Below, piece by piece: positions 35,046 through 44,904 of a DNA stretch of 64,000 nucleotides. The DNA is taken from positions 11,758,676 through 11,822,675 of the forward strand of contig NC_033626.1 in the NCBI RefSeq assembly GCF_001540865.1, read 5' to 3'. A program made the translations under genes and the position numbers. Origin of the DNA: Ananas comosus (Eukaryota; Streptophyta; Magnoliopsida; Poales; Bromeliaceae). The stretch's first letter is position 1. The number at the start of each line of letters is the position of its first letter. Under the pieces are notes generated by a model. It saw nothing but the letters and a program-made list of their open reading frames with translations, was not told where the DNA came from and did no database searches.

Positions 35046-36101
35046 CCTTCTCTACTTCTGCGCCTTCTTCGCTATCTTCTCTCCGTTTTCTGCTCAGTAA
35101 GCCCTTCGCGGGGGCCGACCTGCACCTCATCAGCAACAGAGCATTCGGAGGCGGCACCGCAGACGGTGCAACTTCGTTGTCTTCTTCTTCTTCTTCTTCT
35201 TCTTCTTCTTTCTCGTCTTCTTCGTCGACTAATTCTTCCTCTTGCTCTTCAAAATCGTTCAAATAATACACCACATTAGATATTCTGTATCTGAACGTAC
35301 GTTTACAGAAGCTGCAATTTAAGCAAGTAAGAAAAGAAATAACCCGATTGGGTCGTTACCTTCTTTCTTGAACCCAAGGCCTTGGTCCTGCTCTAAGACC
35401 ATGAACCACTTTGAGAAAATAGTCCTCGTCTCACTACTACGACTCTCCCCATCCCCATCCCCATGCTTCGCCTCCACCTCCTCATCTTCATCGTCGTCCT
35501 CTTCCGCTTCGTCGTCGTCGTCCTCCTCCTCCTCCTCCTCCTCCTCCTCCTCGTCATCCGTGCTGCACTCTACGGCCCCACGGAACGACCCGAAGCAGCC
35601 GAAATTGAAGTGGACCCCGCGCAGGGCGCCGAGGAACTGCCACGCGTCCTTCTTCAGCCCAATCGCCTCCAGCCACGTGGGCTTCTTCCTCCGCGCCGTC
35701 CGATCGGCGCGGAGCCGCTCGATCTCCTCCACGACGGAGAGCCAGGTCCTGGTGGGCCGGGGCTTGGGAGTGGGCTTGGGCCGGCCCACCTTGATCTGGC
35801 CCGCGCACGTGACCTTGGGCGAGGTGGGCTCGTCGTCGGCGTCGGGGGAGCGCGCGCGCCTCGCCGCGGCGGCGGCGCGGGGCTTGGCGAAGAGCGGGCT
35901 CGGGCTCGGGTGGCCGCGGGAGTTGGCGGTGGTGGTGATGCTGGGCCGGGCCGGGTGGCGGAGGTGGCGCTTGCCCGGCTCTGCCTTGCTGGGCCGAGAT
36001 GGGCTGCAAATGGGCTTCGGCATTAGCGCCAGGTGGGCCCGCGAGGGGAAGCACACCAGCAGGTCCGTTGGACCCGCTCCGTTTCCTCCTCTTCCCTTCA
36101 T
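34828..36101 (-). CDS. Acidic plant protein of unknown function, AT1G78110-like
   Basis: Two exons in reverse: 36101-35360 and 35246-34828, with GT/AG borders, giving 386 residues. The acceptor was chosen because it keeps the frame; intron ~113 nt. The N-terminus TDLLVCFPSRAHLALMPKPI, the middle PTSPKVTCAGQIKVGRPK and SVVEEIERLRADRTARRKKP, then the C-terminal PPPNALLLMRCRSAPAKGLL and SYAPDFFKVSMDIAKETWVV are the conserved islands of a plant-only family (Arabidopsis AT1G78110/AT1G22230, recalled). They are separated by long Asp/Glu runs coded by GAT, GAA and GAG triplet repeats (plus-strand ATC at ~35015-35043, TTC at ~35181-35210, CTC/TCC at ~35523-35551). The name 'nucleolar GTP-binding protein' given to relatives is not supported by any GTPase motif here. 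The GC-rich exon 1 creates long misleading ORFs on the opposite strand. Confidence 0.82.
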
Positions 36102-37042
36102 ACCTCCTCCTCCTCAGTTCCTCCTCTCTCTCTCTCTCTACTCCCTCTCTCACTCTCTCTCTCTCTATTGTTTTTGTAGAACTATGCTCCTACTCTGCTC
36201 TTCATGGCTCTCTCTCTCTCTCTCTCTCTTTTGCTAATGTTTTTGCACGAGTATACTCTGTAGGAGAGGTTAGAGGGGGGATGGGTAGAGTAGTTTAAAA
36301 GGGAGGAGCTTTGCCAGCTTTTTCCTTCTTTAAGCTCTTAATATTATATAGGGGGCAAGATTTAATATTTTAGGCCAAAATGTATGGAGACCGCCTCAAA
36401 TATAGGTATTTAAAATGGCCCCCTCATTGTTTTTGTTTTTATTGATTGATTGATTTTCTTCTTTGTTTTTCGGTTGTAAGTCTTAATTGTTTTCATACGG
36501 AGTAATTTTTTGTTAAATAAATTTGTGCTACCCATTTCAAAATTCCCTATTATTAAGGGCTTTCCGTACATTTTTTACTTTACCAATAATTTTACGTGTT
36601 TTCCCTGCTTGCTTTTATAGTTGATGATCACGGGCATTTGCTCCTTTTGTGGGTCTCAGCCTTTTACTTTTTCTTCCACTTTTTGCCTTTTTTTTTTTTT
36701 TTTTTTGCATGCAGATATAAAAGGTATAAAAGGTAGATATAAATTAATGAACAAGTCCCCATCAACTATTTCATGAACCAACCAAAACCAACTTTTCCCT
36801 GTGAGAGAACATTTTATTAAAAAGGTGTAACATGAAACATGAGCTTATACTTAATTAAAGCTTTGCTTACCATCATTACAATTTTTAATATTAATTACTA
36901 CATCATTAAAATCCTGTAATACAATTTATTAAATCTTAAACTACAAGGAACTGTTTTATGGGCTATGATGAACCCTAACAACTAGCTTTTCCACACAAAA
37001 GAAAATAGTTTAATACGTCATCATTCTACGTTTCTTTGCCCC

Positions 37043-37087
<45 letters not shown>

Positions 37088-37842
37088 TAAAGTACTATAT
37101 ATTCACATTATATTAATTATCATTGTTAGATAACCTAATAAGGTAAATAATTTAAGGACTCCATGTAACCGCAACCAAATCATTTAATTTGCTTTATAAC
37201 TTTACCGAAGTGACATAGCCAAAGCAGTTTTTACTATTGTCTGAGTATATACATTATATCTAACCATGTTTTAATTTTTCTTTACTTCGCAAAATAGTAG
37301 ATATTGCTATGATAATATTAGCTCCCTTTACCACAAAATTTTCTACTCTTTGTTCCCATGGCCACCAACTTCGTAAAGCCTTAATTAGGATAGGAAATTA
37401 AAGGGGCCATCCAACTTGTTATATAGTAAAACACACTAATTAATTTGGTACTATGGTCCAACTTGTATCTATATTTATGAAGTACAAGCTAGTTCATGCT
37501 TCCATAAACAATTTAGTATCACTTATTCATGAGTAGGCTTGTAAACATTATATAACCAACTTCTTTTTAAAATGGAAATTTTATTTTACTAACCAAATTG
37601 ATATATATAGTTTTAATAAGTTTTAATTCTTTCAATAAAATGGCTCGGAGCCAAGATATATGCGGCATGATCAATGATGAGCTAGTTTAGAAGCAATGCC
37701 TTGAGACGTGGGGGAGAGGATCGGTCAAGCAAAAGGAAAGCGAGCAAATGAGATTTGATTAAAAATGTGGAAGGTTTGATCATGGGTTTGTATATTTAGT
37801 AGAGGCATTGAATCAAGGTGATGACAATATCAAATATTCGAA
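36102..37842. other. Upstream region of the acidic-protein gene and intergenic DNA
   Basis: The first ~200 bases are (CT)n-rich on the plus strand (for example 36211-36229) and form the likely 5' UTR and promoter of the minus-strand gene. A clean (TC)n microsatellite occupies 37046-37083. No other gene is seen. Confidence 0.55.
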
Positions 37843-39000
37843 AGTAAAAATTTGGTGTCATTGAGGATATATATGCACATGAAAGTTCCTAAATTTATTT
37901 TCTATAAAGAGGTTTTTGACGCTTGAAGTACTCACTCTTCTTTTATGTTTTCTACCTTGTTGCATTTCAAGCATATGTATGGCTCAAAATGGAACTTTGC
38001 TTTAATGAGAAAAACATTTGAGGATTTTAATAAAACATTTGTGAAGTACTCATTTGAACAACCTTAATTATTTGCAATAGCTCTTATGCAAAACCGAAGG
38101 ATTTTAAGTTATCTTCTATCTTTTAAAATATATTTTGACAAATGGCAGTTAGGCGGCCAAGCAGATCCTTAAAAATTTAACATCTACCCCACAATCTTGA
38201 AATAGGTTACATAAACAAAAGGAGATTGATAATGTCCAAGAGATGCTTAAGATCATGTTTAATTATTGTATTCTTTAAGCAAGAAGACTTTTGTGTCAAG
38301 TTTTGCTTTTGGAATAATGTGGTGTACTATATATTATTATGAAGCATCTCCCGGAATCAATTTCTATATGGAGTTGGTACATTCATTTATCTGGAAACCA
38401 ATCATAAAGCTAGGGCACTCAATATTTTACAAACAATGATGTGTAAAGATGGGGTTTATGTAAAGAAAGGGTACCATTATGAAAGAGGAGTGATGCTTAA
38501 TTGAGAGTATGTAAAAGGATGGCCCTCCACTAAGGCCATAGTGATAGTGGTTGATGGATATATAACACCTTTGGTTGAGAACCTAGAAATATCTGAGCTA
38601 CCAAATTTGAAGTGTTAAGGGAATGTGCAGTGGTTGCTAATTTGTTTCCTATAAGAATTTTTTTTTTTGTGCATATTTTTTTTGTTATATTATCCCAATA
38701 AGTTGGGTTGGATTATAATTATAGACAATGGGGGTGTGCTTGGTTCGAAATCGGAATCGGTATCGAAATATGAATGAGAATAAACTAGAAACAGAATGCA
38801 AATGATTCATTACCTTATTCTATTTAGTTCGTCGCCTGAATCGGAATAAAAAATAGAATAAACTATTCCCGTTGTCGGTATTTGGTTCAGATAGATATTA
38901 GAAATGTAATCAAATTAATATGTTAATTTTATCTTTATAATATATTGGTTTAAATTCAAACTAAAAATTAAATATTAAAAATTTACGTCAAAATTTTAAA
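37843..39000. repeat. 1.15 kb dispersed duplication, copy 1
   Basis: From AGTAAAAATTTGGTGTCATT this segment is nearly identical to 52384-53527, apart from small indels. Shared landmarks include 'ggcggccaagcagatcctta', 'cccggaatcaatttctatat' and an embedded MITE start near 38729 ('ggggtgtgcttggttcgaaa') whose other end lies near 39462 ('aaccaaagacgcccta'). No long ORF is open in both copies, so the repeat is probably a non-coding mobile or segmental unit. Confidence 0.82.
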
Positions 39001-39968
39001 ATGATGTCAAAATTTTAAATATATTTTTTAAAAAAAATAAAAATTGAAATTGGACGGATAATTCAAAATATAAAATAAAATTTTAATTTATTCAAAGTCA
39101 AACATAAAATTATAATTTTAATTTTAATTTGAATCCACAAATTTAATTGAAAATTTAAGTAAATTTTGAATAAAATTTTAGATTTTAAATTTAAATTCAA
39201 ATTTATGTAGATTCGAAATGCTTGATTAAATTTTAATTTTAATTTAAGTTCAAATTAAAATAAAAATTTATAAATATAATTTTAATTTCAATTTAAGTTC
39301 AAATTAAAATTAAAATGTATGAATATAATTTTAATTTTAATTTAAGTTCAAATTAAAATTAAAATTTTTAAATATAATTTTTAAATTTATATTTATATTT
39401 TAATTAAAAAATAAGTTAAAAAAATTAAATTTAATCCGAGCAATGGAACCAAAGACGCCCTAGGTATCAATTTTCACATTGGATTGGTTGAACAGTGTGT
39501 GGAAGGTGCAAATGGACAAAATTAAGCTTAGTGGGCCGAAGCAATTGCGGGCTACCTCCTGGCCTTTTCGGCCCAAAAAATTTTGGGCCGTTACATCAAA
39601 CCACCCCATTTAAACGATTTAACAAACCCTACTAATTAATTTGGCATCTTAATATTAATATATTACTAATAATAATTTGGATTTAAACATTTTTGGGATT
39701 GGGCCTAACTAGTTATTAGTCCTAATACACTGGGCTGCTACAAAATCAATCCGTAAGCTTGAATGAATTTTGGAAAAAAAAAAAAAAAAAAAAAAAAAAG
39801 AGAGGAGGAAAAAGAGTGAAGGAGAAGGATTTGATGTCATGATCAACTTAAACAAATTGGCTCCAACTAAAGCACAGTTTAAACTGAGATGTACAACTAT
39901 GTTGAAGGGTAGTAGCAAATCAACTTGTGACAGTAAGTTTGTCCCGTGCGTGCAGGTACTAAACCTTA
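39001..39968. other. Low-complexity AT-rich DNA
   Basis: Dominated by interleaved 'aaattaaaattt' and 'taatttaagttcaaattaaa' repeats to about 39430, then unique DNA with an A-run at 39774-39798. No gene is seen. Confidence 0.6.
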
Positions 39969-39976
39969 ATTTTTAT

Positions 39977-40154
39977 AGATTATTATTATTATTATTATTT
40001 TAGAGATAAGTAGCATGCTACCCACTTCGTTTATTTCATTTAGAAATAAACTTAGCTAAAACTGTGAATCAAGTAGAATTCGAATTCGGGACCTCGGATA
40101 TCAACCACCAAGCGCTTTGCCACTTGCGCTAGATTCGAACTCGGGACCTTGTAG
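39977..40154 (-). mobile_element. tRNA-derived SINE with duplicated head
   Basis: Read on the minus strand: AGCGCAAGTGGCAAAGCGCT (box A), GGTGGTTGATATCCGAGGTC, then a box-B-like AATTCGAATTC, the body, and the tail GAAGTGGGTAGCATGCTACT ending in (AAT)n. A second 'aaggtcccgagttcgaatct' lies upstream, so the box-B part is present twice. ATTTTTAT at 39969-39976 and 40155-40162 is the probable target-site duplication. Confidence 0.8.
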
Positions 40155-40283
40155 ATTTTTATGAGCTAAAAACATGCGGAACTAAATAGAGTAATTATCT
40201 ACGAAGATCAGCCCAAATAATTAATAGGCACTATTCATCCGGCCCAAACTACCAGCCCACAAAGTACAAGTTTGAATCATAAA

Positions 40284-41225
40284 CATAGTTAGTTAATTCG
40301 GATTCAGCAAAAATTCGGTACGGGTATAATTCGGATAAAATTCGTTTTTAAATTTTTAAATTCGTTGAAAAATACGGCTAAAAAACGGGTTCGGTAATTA
40401 TTCAGATACGTGATTTATACGGATATAATACGTTCACCAATTAAAAATTCGGGATAAAAAATTCGGCTATATAATAAATATATAATAATTAATATACTAT
40501 ATATATTATTATTATAATTTTTATATATAGATTAAATATATTCATATATTAATAATAAACATATATTAATAATACATAAAATTTATATATTTAAAAATAG
40601 TAATAAATAATTATAAATTTATAAATAAAATATTATATAAATATTTATATATAAAAATAAAATAATATATATAATAAATGAATATATATTTATAAATAAA
40701 AATTATATATATATATATATATATAGTATTATATATATAAAAGAAGGAGGTCCACTGTGGACCTCCCCTCATGCAGTCCACGAGGCTGAAATAGCCTCGT
40801 GGACCGCGCATCATCCATGCTTTCAAAACCCCCGCATTTTTACTGTTCAACTTTCACTTTTCCAGAAGGGCATCGGGCGAGGGGATGGGATCTGCTGCCG
40901 CGGCTTTTGCTCCCAGCGCCGGCGAGGGCGGCGGAGGACGATGACGATGCGAGCAGCGACGAGAGGGCGACAACGCGAGCGGCCACGAGAGCAGCGACGA
41001 CACTAGCGGCGATGACGCGACCCTCGGCCGTGAGTCCGTGACCGTGATCACAGATTTTTTGGGCGAATTATTCGCGAATCGCGAATAATTCGCGAATAAT
41101 AATTTTTGAGAAAAAAATCACACCTTTTTTTGAATTTTTTGAAAAAATACGAAAATCGCCGTTTAATTCGTCCGTAAAAAAATTGCCGTTTAATTTGCGT
41201 ATTAAACGCGAATTAACTAACTAAG
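40284..41225. mobile_element. hAT-type non-autonomous element with 8 bp target-site duplication
   Basis: Terminal repeats CATAGTTAGTTAATTCGGAT and, inverted, CTTAGTTAGTTAATTCGCGT. The flanks are ATCATAAA (40276-40283) and ATCATGAA (41226-41233). Subterminal regions are full of 'aattcg' motifs in both orientations (for example 41066-41098). The centre holds an AT-rich block, a double hairpin and a GC-rich ~240 bp segment (about 40805-41045) that may be captured host DNA. No transposase is present. Confidence 0.8.
40746..40804. repeat. Tandem perfect hairpins inside the hAT-type element
   Basis: Hairpin 1, 40746-40766: arms GGAGGTCCAC and GTGGACCTCC around a single T. Hairpin 2, 40776-40804: arms GTCCACGAGGCT and AGCCTCGTGGAC around 5 bases. 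A near-identical pair is at 63343-63395. Both pairs follow a (TA)n-rich block. Confidence 0.85.
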
Positions 41226-41522
41226 ATCATGAATCACGTTGGGAACATCGGTCACACCAATCGACTTTCAAAACTAGGCCCCTTCACAAGCGGACTCGAG
41301 AAGAGTTCAAATTTTTTCTAATGTGCCGACATCAATCGTCCTTGGGACAGGTACCATTGTAGTGACAGGCCACATCATGCATCAATTCCAAAGTCATTAA
41401 TTCAATTATGTATCGGTCGCTATATTATTTTAGCATTTCTCGATTAATCAAAAACTAAATAATCTCCAAATTGGCCCACTATTTAAAACAAAGATGCTCT
41501 CCCACGTCCACACCACAAATGC
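41226..41522. other. Intergenic DNA between two mobile elements
   Basis: About 300 bases of moderate AT content without coding signal or repeat boundary. Confidence 0.5.
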
Positions 41523-41538
41523 GTTAGTTCACACTGCT

Positions 41539-41720
41539 CTTTTTTTCTTTTTCTTTTTCTTTTTCTTTTTTTTCTGAGAGATAGGTAGCACGCTATCCGT
41601 TTCGTTTATTTCATTTAGAAATAAACTTAGCTGAAAGTGTAAATCAACTAGGATTCGAACTTGGAATCTCGGGTACCGACCATCAAATTTTTTGTCACTT
41701 GCTATAAGGATAGTTGGTGT
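41539..41720 (-). mobile_element. tRNA-derived SINE with 16 bp target-site duplication
   Basis: Flanked by GTTAGTTCACACTGCT at 41523-41538 and 41721-41736. On the minus strand the head reads 'aagtgacaaaaaatttgatg', box B AGTTCGAATCC is intact, and the tail is GAAACGGATAGCGTGCTACC TATCTCTCAG followed by a poly-A/AAAAAG run (poly-T on the plus strand). The duplication is perfect, so the boundaries are firm. Confidence 0.9.
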
Positions 41721-41736
41721 GTTAGTTCACACTGCT

Positions 41737-42880
41737 ACAAAATTAATAAGATGCAACCACAGCAATTTGAAATTTGATTAGCTATGACAATGATCCAGCT
41801 TTAAGTTTGATTTCTCTTTCCGAATAATTAATTGTATATGCATGAGTCATGCCAGGATAAAGAAATAAAACCAACTCCCAAATAGCTCGCGAGGCCTATA
41901 ATTAAAATTTTTGGTTGGAATAAACCATCTTAATACTTTTTACAAAACTTAAAGCACGTCTGATGTACTAAAAGAACATACCTAACTAAAATTGTTTTTT
42001 ATGCAAAATAAAAATGATATCATTATCCAAGCAATTTAGAATTATATATAACTTATATTACAGTGCAATGAAAATTTATGATAAAGCCAATTCTATTTGT
42101 TTTTATAGATTATATTTGTTACACAAAAAAAAGAAAAAAGATTAAGATAATCCTTCCCTTTATTTCTTCTATAAATATTAAAAATATAGTTTATAAATAT
42201 TAAAAATATAGTAGAAAATGAGTTCAAAATATATATAATACTTCTGCGCCTAGAAATACAAATTAACACTCTCATTCACATGCATGATAACAAGTGTTTT
42301 TATAAGAGTTGAGCTCATGTACTTTTAAATGTGCTTACAATTTTTTAATAGTTGAATTGCCTCAAAATTCGTATAGTATTAACAAAAAAATTTAATAAAA
42401 CACACAATTAATAATACTGTACGAACTTCATGACTAAAAAGTCACAATTATAAGTCCTCCTTAACTTTCAAAAGCACAAAAAATCAACTCTATTCTGTTA
42501 ATTTTTTGGAAAAACGACAAATATCGTTCCCGTGGTTTCACACTTTCTCACTTTCGTACCCTATAATTTAAAGTGTATTAATTTAATACCTTATGATTTT
42601 ATTTTTATATTTTTATTATCGATTTTTCTATTTTTTTTCGCTAAGTCAGTGACAAAGTTAAAACTAAAGAACAGTAAAATGAATATTCGATAAAACTAAG
42701 TTAGATATTTGAAATTTTTTATATATAATTTAATAAAATATTAATAAAAAACTGATGAAAAGATAAAAATAAGGAAAAACTTCAAAAAACCTCCTTGTGG
42801 TTTCAATTTTTTTCACTTTAGTACCCTGTGGTTTAAAATGTATCAAGTTAGTACCCTGTGGTTTCTCACTTTATCACTTT
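41737..42880. other. Intergenic DNA ending in a diverged MULE-type MITE
   Basis: Mostly AT-rich. From about 42514 a MITE of the 'gtggtttcacactttctcactt' family begins, with 'gtaccctataatttaaagtg' and, near 42783, a second nested start 'cctccttgtggtttcaattt'. It runs into the N gap. Confidence 0.55.
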
Positions 42881-42889
42881 NNNNNNNNN
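42881..42889. other. Assembly gap of 9 N
   Basis: Undetermined bases next to a foldback repeat; the palindromic sequence probably caused the break. Confidence 0.9.
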
Positions 42890-42936
42890 CAATCACAAGA
42901 CACTAAATAAAAATCCCTTTTAAAGTTTTTGAGGGG

Positions 42937-43245
42937 GACACCAAAGTGTGAAAAAGTAAAATCATGGGACACCAAATTTCACAGAGTTCAATCATGGGAC
43001 ACCAAAACATGAAATAGTGAAATCATGGGATACCAAAGTGTGAAATAGTGAAATCATGGAATACCAAATTTTTTGGTGACCCATGATTAAACTATGTTTT
43101 AATTTTGGTGTCCCATGATTTTACTATTTCACGTTTTGGTGTCCCATGATTAAACTATGTAAAATTTGGTGTCCCATACTTTCACTATTTCACTCTTTGG
43201 TGTCCCATGATTGAACTATGTAAAATTTGGTGTCCCATGATTTTT
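42937..43245. repeat. Foldback element made of inverted ~31 bp tandem units
   Basis: The right half has about five units beginning GGTGTCCCATGATT, alternating between '...aaactatgtaaaattt' and '...actatttcac.cttt'. The left half holds the same units in reverse complement (AATCATGGGACACC). The centre is around 43070. It seems to lie within the MULE-type MITE, because MITE-like sequence resumes near 43263-43320. Confidence 0.8.
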
Positions 43246-43642
43246 AGAAACACCTTAAACTACAATACACTATTAAAGTCAAAAGTACAAAACCACAAAA
43301 ATAATATTTAAAGTTTACCTTAATTATTTTATATAATTTAATAATACGTAAGAATAGAGGAATCTGCATCCATCTTATTTTATTTCTTTCTATTTAATTC
43401 AAGCTTGGTCCAGATAAAGACTAGGCCCAAATGTGAACATCCGCATTTTATTTGCCACATACCAAAACACCACCAGCGGGATACGGGCCATACGGCATAC
43501 AGCATACAGCATAGCTAGCAAGCACTGCTGATCAAAATAGGAAAAAAAGAAAAAAAAGAAAAAAAAAAAACTAAAAATGCCGAGACAGGGAAGGAAGACA
43601 GGTCAGATCAGATCAGATCAGATGAGGCCAGCTGTCGGCAGC
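43246..43642. other. Region downstream of the first PLAT gene
   Basis: AT-rich DNA, then a probable 3' UTR of the minus-strand PLAT gene with small tandem repeats such as 'catacagcatacagcatag' near 43495 and 'cagatcagat' near 43602. Confidence 0.5.
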
Positions 43643-44235
43643 TCAGTGGTCCTCGTCCTTGCCGGCGGCGGTGGCGAGCCACTGCTCGACGGTGAAGAGC
43701 TGCTGGGCGCAGCCGGCGTGGGGCCCGGTCGTCGTCACCTCCACGTAGTTGCAGTACCACCCGTGGTGGGCCCCGCTGCCGTCCGACGTCAGGTTCAGCC
43801 GGCAGGGCGGCGACGAAGTGCAGGGCCCGAGCCCGCTGAACACGTCGAGGTTGCCCCGCTCGAAGTAGTTGTGGCCCTCCCCCATCAGCCCCCCCCACGC
43901 CTCCAGGTTCGTGATCCGCACCCCGGAGCCGTCCGATCCCGTCAGCTCCACGCCGATCACCGAGTCCGTGCCCCCCTTCCAGATCGACCCCGTCCGCACG
44001 TACAGCGTGTACACGCACTTGTCCGAGTCGTCCCCGCCCCCCACACCGACCGATCGGGATCCGACGGCCTGTGTGCGTAGGATCGACGGTAATTAAATAT
44101 GGGAAAAAAGAGGTTTATTTATTTACCGTTTAAACGCGCGCTTACCTCGATGAGTGAAGCAGCAGCGGTGGAGTGGACGAGGGAGGAGCCGAGGAGGAGG
44201 AAGAGGAGGACGAGGAAGGGGAAAGGGATACCCAT
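43643..44235 (-). CDS. PLAT-domain stress protein, PLAT1-like
   Basis: Small secretory-pathway protein with one PLAT/LH2 beta-sandwich. Plant relatives (Arabidopsis PLAT1) are ER-associated, stress-induced and promote abiotic stress tolerance. Two exons in reverse: 44235-44146 and 44068-43643, phase 0, giving 171 residues. Exon 1 codes a signal peptide with an unbroken hydrophobic core (FLVLLFLLLG). Exon 2 holds the domain: CVYTLYVRTGSIWKGGTDS, NLEAWGGLMGEGHNYFERGN, then NLTSDGSGAHHGWYCNYVEV and the end QQLFTVEQWLATAAG. Six cysteines fit the usual disulfides, and NLTS is a possible N-glycosylation site. It lies 2.2 kb from a second PLAT gene on the same strand, so the two are tandem paralogues. 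Confidence 0.92.
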
Positions 44236-44352
44236 TTTTGAGGATTTGAGGAGGAAAAGAAAGGGGAAATGAAATATAAAGGGCAAAAATAAAAGAGTGA
44301 TCGCTGTGGTGGGCCCCAGGCATCGATGTGTAAATAGTTGGATCGTTTTTAA

Positions 44353-44850
44353 TTAATGAGAAGGGGATTATTCTAATCCGTGTTATTAACGAAAAATAAA
44401 CTCTATTGCCAAGGAAAATTTGTTCAAAACTTCTTTACAACAGTTTTTAAGATATGACTTAAACCATTCTTATTATTTTGAAATAAAATAAGAGTAATAA
44501 GTGATATAGAGGAAATGCATATTATGCATTCCATCCGCTACAGATCTGAGAATGTGTCACGTGATATTCTAGATGATATTCTAGATGGGATTTTGCACAT
44601 CCCACCTGGTTCACACAATGTTCGATCTTATTAAAGATCTAGGGGCATTTCCGGTGTATCGATCGAAAACTTGTTTTGTCGGGTTCGAGACCCGGAGTTG
44701 CGGTTGACCCCGCTGTAATTCGCAACGTGTCGGTGCGAACGAGCCCGATCCCAACCCGCGTCGCTCCGCGACCGTGCTGTGGTGCGTCGTACGGAGCTTA
44801 TGGTCTAGAGCCCACGTTCTCATCCCTATTCAGGTGGGACCCTCGCTTCC
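44353..44850. repeat. PLAT upstream block, copy 1
   Basis: Located just 5' of the PLAT1-like gene. The parts 'ctaatccgtgttattaa', 'ggggcatttccggt.tatc', 'gtcgggttcgaga' and 'gctccgcgaccgtg.tgtgg' recur at 60130-60500 and partly at 56700. The GC-rich core at 44690-44830 contains a minus-strand peptide frame that is similar at both places (for example 'TVAER.G.GS'), but there is no gene structure. Confidence 0.7.
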
Positions 44851-44865
44851 ATGACACGTGGCATT

Positions 44866-44904
<39 letters not shown>

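Noticed and set aside
35368..36298. Long plus-strand open frames (up to 289 codons) opposite the acidic-protein gene
   Set aside because: They are the antisense of a GC-rich, low-complexity exon, contain Ser/Leu/Arg-rich nonsense, and the minus strand has a proper start, intron and conserved islands.
42937..43245. Array of repeated ~31 bp units considered as a CRISPR-like array
   Set aside because: This is plant nuclear DNA; units are contiguous without unique spacers and are mirrored as an inverted array.
43577..44096. Plus-strand frames across the first PLAT gene
   Set aside because: Shadow frames of GC-rich PLAT coding DNA; the minus strand gives a full domain with matching splice sites.
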